A stretch of DNA of 9,031 bases from Methanobacteriota archaeon (lineage in GTDB: Archaea; Thermoplasmatota; DTKX01; GCA-020343715): assembly GCA_030594725.1 (NCBI GenBank), contig JAUVEQ010000094.1, positions 1 through 9,031 of the forward strand, in the 5' to 3' direction. Below the pieces are notes generated by a model. The model ran no database searches and was not told the origin of the DNA. It saw only the letters and a list, made by a program, of their open reading frames with translations. Every line of letters starts with the position of its first letter. Position 1 is the stretch's first letter. This document shows positions 5,624-9,031 of the stretch, one piece after another. The position numbers and the translations under genes were made by a program.

Positions 5624-7195
5624 CTAGGCCTTCTCCTTTGGTGCGGGAGCCTTCTCCTCGCCGCCGCCATGATGTCCGCGCTCCGGGTCGTGGTCCTTGA
5701 CGGCCTTGGTGAAGCCCTTGTCCTTGGGCAGCACCTTCTTGCCCAATGCCATCATGGCCATTCCCATGCCCATCATGGCACCCGGCATGGGCATCCCGTA
5801 CCGTGTCATGCCCTCGAACATCTTGCCCGGGTTCATTATATCGTAGGGGTCCAGCACCGTCTTGATGTCGTACATGACCGGAGCGCCGTCACGACGGATC
5901 TTCTTCAGGTTCATCGCGAAGAACAGGCCGAAGCCCAGGGGTCTGCCCTTGTGCTCCATGGACAGGTTGCCCACCTTATTGCCGAAGGACAGGGAGGCCA
6001 TGGACTTGACCAGCTTCTTCTCCACGTACAGGTAGTATGGCATGAGAAGGACCGTGTTCCGATCGCCCAACATGCCTATGACCGAAGCCTCCATCTTCAT
6101 GCTCTTGATGAGGGTGTAGAGGTCCTCGATGGTGTCGGTGAACTCGGTCATGGGCACGACGACCTCGGCCAGGGCGGCGCTGACGCCCACCTCCCTCACC
6201 CGGAACTCGTAGGGGTTCTCCTCCCACTCGTGCTGGGCGTCCTCGTCGGAAAGGCGCGTCCCCCCGTGCTCGGTGATGAGCTCCGCGATCACGGACTCCT
6301 CGTGCTCCACGGAGACCTTGTCGCCCTCGAGGACCACGTTGAGGATGGCGCCGTCCCCTGGTGTGTGCTTTCCCATGGCCTTGAGGTACCGGCTGTGATG
6401 CTCGTCCACGAAGGCGATGTGGAGGGGTTGGATGCGCTTGCGGGTGATCGCATGCATCATCGGATACAGCTCGATCAGGGTCGGGTACATGATCGAGATG
6501 GGCTTCACGACCTCGGGGGCGGGGACCGCCTTCAAGGTGACCTTGGTCACGATGCCAAGGGTTCCCTCGGTACCGGTGAACAGGTCGTTGAGGTTGTACG
6601 CTGCACTGTGGTCCGATACGTAGTCGAAACCGGTGTTGATGATCTGGCCCTCGGGCAGGACCACCTCCATGTTCCGGAGGTTGTTCTTGACCGATCCGTA
6701 CTTGTACGTACCGACCCCGATCCCGCCCGTCGCGATCCAACCCGCAATGGTGGCCGCGGGTTTGCTGGACGGATAGTACCCGATGAAGAGGCCTGCCTTC
6801 TCCGCCTCGTCGATGACCTTCTGCCAGGTGGCGCCGGCCTCCACCTCGATCTCGAGGTTGTCCACGTCCATGCGCACGATCTCGTTCATCGAGGTCATGT
6901 CCAGGACTATGCCACCCTCGCACGGCATGGCGCCGCCGTAGCCCCACGAGGCGCCACCCCGGGGCACTAAGGGCACGCCCTCACGGACCGCCAATCCGAT
7001 GATGCGGGAGACCTCCTCCGCGCTCTTTGGCCGTACCACAGCGTCTGGCATCATCTTGAAGCCCATCTCCATGAGGGGCGGCAGGGGGGCCAGGTCGTGG
7101 TTGTGGAGGAGCCGCTCCATCTTGTCGGTCCTGACACGGTCAGCTCCCACTATCTTCGAGAGCTTGATATGAAGTTCGTCCGATCTCTTGCTCAT
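5624..7195 (-). CDS. GlcD-like FAD-binding oxidoreductase
   Basis: This 523-residue flavoprotein belongs to the PCMH/VAO-type FAD oxidoreductase group that includes glycolate oxidase GlcD, D-lactate dehydrogenase and alkyl-DHAP synthase. The FAD domain runs from about 50 to 222. It contains VPLVPRGGASWGYGG (74-88), ATIAGWIATGGIGVGTYKYG (148-167) and FTGTEGTLGIVTKV (206-219). The C-terminal cap ends in LDPYDIMNPGKMF (448-460), a family hallmark. It has no signal peptide, so it is cytoplasmic. Substrate cannot be told; a 2-hydroxyacid such as lactate or glycolate is the usual guess when the gene pairs with a GlcF-like Fe-S partner, as here. An extra tail follows the family end: eight Met in residues 468-482, then a charged His/Lys/Glu stretch. 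ATG overlaps the cytochrome b stop (ATGA), and GAGGTGGT lies upstream. Confidence 0.9.
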   Translation of the reverse strand: MSKRSDELHIKLSKIVGADRVRTDKMERLLHNHDLAPLPPLMEMGFKMMPDAVVRPKSAEEVSRIIGLAVREGVPLVPRGGASWGYGGAMPCEGGIVLDMTSMNEIVRMDVDNLEIEVEAGATWQKVIDEAEKAGLFIGYYPSSKPAATIAGWIATGGIGVGTYKYGSVKNNLRNMEVVLPEGQIINTGFDYVSDHSAAYNLNDLFTGTEGTLGIVTKVTLKAVPAPEVVKPISIMYPTLIELYPMMHAITRKRIQPLHIAFVDEHHSRYLKAMGKHTPGDGAILNVVLEGDKVSVEHEESVIAELITEHGGTRLSDEDAQHEWEENPYEFRVREVGVSAALAEVVVPMTEFTDTIEDLYTLIKSMKMEASVIGMLGDRNTVLLMPYYLYVEKKLVKSMASLSFGNKVGNLSMEHKGRPLGFGLFFAMNLKKIRRDGAPVMYDIKTVLDPYDIMNPGKMFEGMTRYGMPMPGAMMGMGMAMMALGKKVLPKDKGFTKAVKDHDPERGHHGGGEEKAPAPKEKA

Positions 7196-7932
7196 CCGTC
7201 CACCACCTCAGCTTCATCATCCTTGGGTAAGAGTTTCTCGTAACCTGGGTCCTTGGGAGCCTTGTAACCACCCTTGAGCTCCCTGTACCACAGGAAGTGG
7301 TGCTTCTTAGCGTACCACGCGGGCATGGTCCCCTTGACGAAGATGCTCCTCAAGGCAATCGCGTCATGCCTCCGGATCAGGGAGAGGATGCGGTATCCCG
7401 AGAGGAACACTATCAGCAGACCGGCGATGACGTGCATGATGAGGGCCATGTCCTCCATCCAGCCAGACCAGAGCCAGAGGCCCGTGAGGGCGGACAGGAT
7501 GAGGCAGTAGACGGTCGCCACGTAGGTCATGCGCTGGTGGCGCTTGTACTTCTCCCCCGCGCCCCGTTCCGCACTGGGCGCCAGGTGGAAGATGTAGAGG
7601 ATGTTGTGGATGTTGGCACCCAGGTCAGCGCCCACGTTCTTGGGCAATATCGGTTTCTCCTTCTGACCGATGTGCATGAGGATGTGGACCAGGCCAACCA
7701 CCAGGACCCCGATGCCCAGGTACACGTGCGTGGTCTCGATACCCTCCCAGGATGGGAAGATGTAATTGATACCGTGGATGTGGTACGTATGTTCGAACCA
7801 GTCCCGGAACAGTAGCAGACCGGTGTACAGGAAGGGAATGAACAAGATGAGGAACACCCAGTGGGCCCCGATGACCTTGCCGTCATAGCGCTTCAGCTCC
7901 TCGACGGCCCTCCCCTTCTTTTCCTCCGCCAT
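7192..7932 (-). CDS. Four-helix cytochrome b membrane subunit (FdnI/b561-like)
   Basis: This 246-residue membrane protein has four predicted helices (about 22-43, 68-88, 136-157 and 164-185). Histidines suited to bind b hemes lie in or near them: His24 (GAHW), His69 (THVYLG), His83 and His87 (VHILMH), and His168 (MHVIAG). It resembles the dihaem cytochrome b subunits of formate dehydrogenase, Ni-Fe hydrogenase and related enzymes, which pass electrons between a soluble module and quinone or cytochrome c. The charged C-terminal segment (about 186-246) is probably cytoplasmic and could dock the flavoprotein/Fe-S pair. I chose ATG 7932 because GGGGGGTGA lies four bases before it; an in-frame ATG at 7968 would overlap the upstream gene. 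The stop overlaps the next start (ATGA). Whether it reacts with quinone cannot be told from sequence. Confidence 0.87.
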   Translation of the reverse strand: MAEEKKGRAVEELKRYDGKVIGAHWVFLILFIPFLYTGLLLFRDWFEHTYHIHGINYIFPSWEGIETTHVYLGIGVLVVGLVHILMHIGQKEKPILPKNVGADLGANIHNILYIFHLAPSAERGAGEKYKRHQRMTYVATVYCLILSALTGLWLWSGWMEDMALIMHVIAGLLIVFLSGYRILSLIRRHDAIALRSIFVKGTMPAWYAKKHHFLWYRELKGGYKAPKDPGYEKLLPKDDEAEVVDG

Positions 7933-7945
7933 CTTTTCACCCCCC

Positions 7946-9031
7946 CTAGTGGTACCATCCCTCGCCATGGCAGGCGGACTTTGTGCATCCGTCGGTCCCC
8001 TCGTCGTGCCCCTGAGGTATGCCCGTCCTGTGACAGGCTGTGCACTCGTCGAAGTTCACGATCACATCGAGGTGCTCATCGTGGCAGTAGACACAGTCCA
8101 GACCCCTGTGCTGCTTGTTCAGGTCAAGGCCCTCCACCTGTTCTAGATGGCAGGCCGTGCAAAGGATGTCGCCGACCGTTGGGTAGTCCGCATAGGCCAC
8201 GGCTGTCCGGTTGTGGATGCCGCCCGGTCCATCCAAGCTGTAATGGCAACCACCGCAGTCGTCGTACGGTGGGGCCGAGTAATGGAACGAATCGCTCACA
8301 TCGTGCTCCTCATGGCAATCCACGCAATCACCGTATAGCTCGAGGGACACCTCATTGGCTGTCTCGAAGTAGACGTTGTACTCCTTCATGTGACAGTCGC
8401 TGCAGAACTCGTTGTTCCCGTGCCCGGCTTCCTCGACGACCTCCCAAGGGACCCTCGCGTCCTCCGGGTGGGCCCTGTCGTGGCAGCTGAGGCAGTCCTT
8501 GCCAGTACGTTCGGCGTGCCGCTCCATGGACTCATCCCAGTCGTCCAGGGCCATGGCATGGCATATCGGACAGGTCTGCAGGCTGATGCCGAAACCGGCG
8601 GAATGGGCTGGATGGCAGTCCATGCACACATCATCCTCCAGATGGGGATCGACCTGGGAACCATCGACCGCTGTGACGTTACCAGGTAACACCGCCACTT
8701 CGCCGTCATGGCATTTGTTGCAGGACTCCTCATCGTAGAAACCGCCAAGATTGTCAGGATCGTAGAGGTTGAAGGCCTCGCTGATGAACTCATGTGGAAC
8801 GGCCAACAGGGCATCGACCTGACCCCACCAGCCGGGGCCCGTGTGGCAAGCGGTGCAGGACACTCCGTCCTCCTTGTGGACTATCATCATCGAATTGTTC
8901 TCGGGCTCGATGTAACCTATGTAGTTCGGTTCCATTGAATGGCACAGCTCCCCGCAGAACTCCGGGGTCTCGTGCCACTCGTAGAACGCGAAGAACCCAA
9001 GGAAGGCCAGGCCCAGAACGACGGGGATGAC
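7946..9031 (-). CDS. 13-heme membrane-anchored cytochrome c (N-terminus beyond window)
   Basis: The 361 residues visible begin inside a membrane helix (IPVVLGLAFLGFFAFYEW) and continue into a heme-rich domain outside the membrane. Eleven CxxCH motifs start at fragment residues 59, 104, 136, 154, 180, 210, 236, 259, 291, 313 and 330. Two longer ones flank them: CGELCH (26-31, CX3CH) and CTKSACH (349-355, CX4CH), giving 13 likely hemes. The start EFCGELCHSM after a single anchor helix recalls NapC/NirT/NrfH quinol-oxidising cytochromes, where a Met two residues after the heme His is typical of NrfH heme 1. Many other His residues could be distal ligands. The visible ATG at 8935 is this internal Met and not a start: the frame stays open to the window edge and contains the anchor helix and first heme site. 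Cytochrome b follows after 13 bases. Role: multiheme electron conduit or terminal oxidoreductase, not determinable further. Confidence 0.9.
   Translation of the reverse strand, partial: VIPVVLGLAFLGFFAFYEWHETPEFCGELCHSMEPNYIGYIEPENNSMMIVHKEDGVSCTACHTGPGWWGQVDALLAVPHEFISEAFNLYDPDNLGGFYDEESCNKCHDGEVAVLPGNVTAVDGSQVDPHLEDDVCMDCHPAHSAGFGISLQTCPICHAMALDDWDESMERHAERTGKDCLSCHDRAHPEDARVPWEVVEEAGHGNNEFCSDCHMKEYNVYFETANEVSLELYGDCVDCHEEHDVSDSFHYSAPPYDDCGGCHYSLDGPGGIHNRTAVAYADYPTVGDILCTACHLEQVEGLDLNKQHRGLDCVYCHDEHLDVIVNFDECTACHRTGIPQGHDEGTDGCTKSACHGEGWYH

Noticed and set aside
5231..6970. A 579-codon open frame on the plus strand, opposite the FAD and Fe-S genes
   Set aside because: Its product is rich in His, Val, Leu, Gly and Asp with no recognisable domain, as expected for the antisense of GC-rich codons. 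The minus-strand genes show clear cofactor motifs.
8933..8935. ATG at 8935 as the start of the large multiheme cytochrome
   Set aside because: The frame stays open to the window edge and upstream codons encode a membrane helix and a CX3CH heme site. This Met is the residue two places after the first heme His.

Overview
The window is a minus-strand respiratory gene cluster, read from right to left. All eleven protein genes I can support lie on the minus strand; the open frames on the plus strand look like antisense shadows. The likely host is an anaerobic or facultative archaeon, perhaps a thermoplasmatal or other euryarchaeal lineage. The evidence is an archaeal-type CcmE with a C-terminal CxxxY heme-binding motif, a TATA-like box placed for a nearly leaderless ccmA transcript, and several GGAGGT-type ribosome sites. 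This is inference: CxxxY-type CcmE also occurs in some sulfate-reducing bacteria.

Right block (9031 down to 3410). The first gene is a large multiheme cytochrome c, cut at its N-terminus by the window edge, with one NapC/NirT-like membrane helix and 13 heme motifs. It is followed at close spacing by a four-helix cytochrome b membrane subunit, a cytoplasmic GlcD-like FAD enzyme with a Met-rich C-terminal tail, an iron-sulfur protein of the GlpC/GlcF/HdrD type (two [4Fe-4S] motifs and two CCG domains), and a UbiA-family prenyltransferase. Gaps are 3 to 24 bases or ATGA overlaps, so this reads as one transcript. The first four genes look like a wired chain: flavin dehydrogenase, Fe-S protein, membrane b hemes, and multiheme c on the outside. 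The prenyltransferase could supply a quinone or a lipid.

Middle block (3326 down to 655). This is a compact System I cytochrome c maturation operon, ccmA-ccmB-ccmC-ccmD-ccmE. Coding regions touch or overlap, and the 50-codon ccmD gene overlaps the start of ccmE. No ccmF, ccmG or ccmH is present in the window. The 83 bases in front of ccmA hold a TATA-like element and two overlapping inverted repeats.

Left edge (654 down to 1). An AT-rich spacer of about 200 bases with candidate promoter elements leads into a second multiheme cytochrome c, cut at its C-terminus by the window start. It has three CxxCH motifs in the part visible and probably starts at TTG.

The ccm operon thus sits between two cytochromes c whose heme attachment it would serve. 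No tRNA, rRNA, CRISPR array, insertion sequence or other mobile element was seen.
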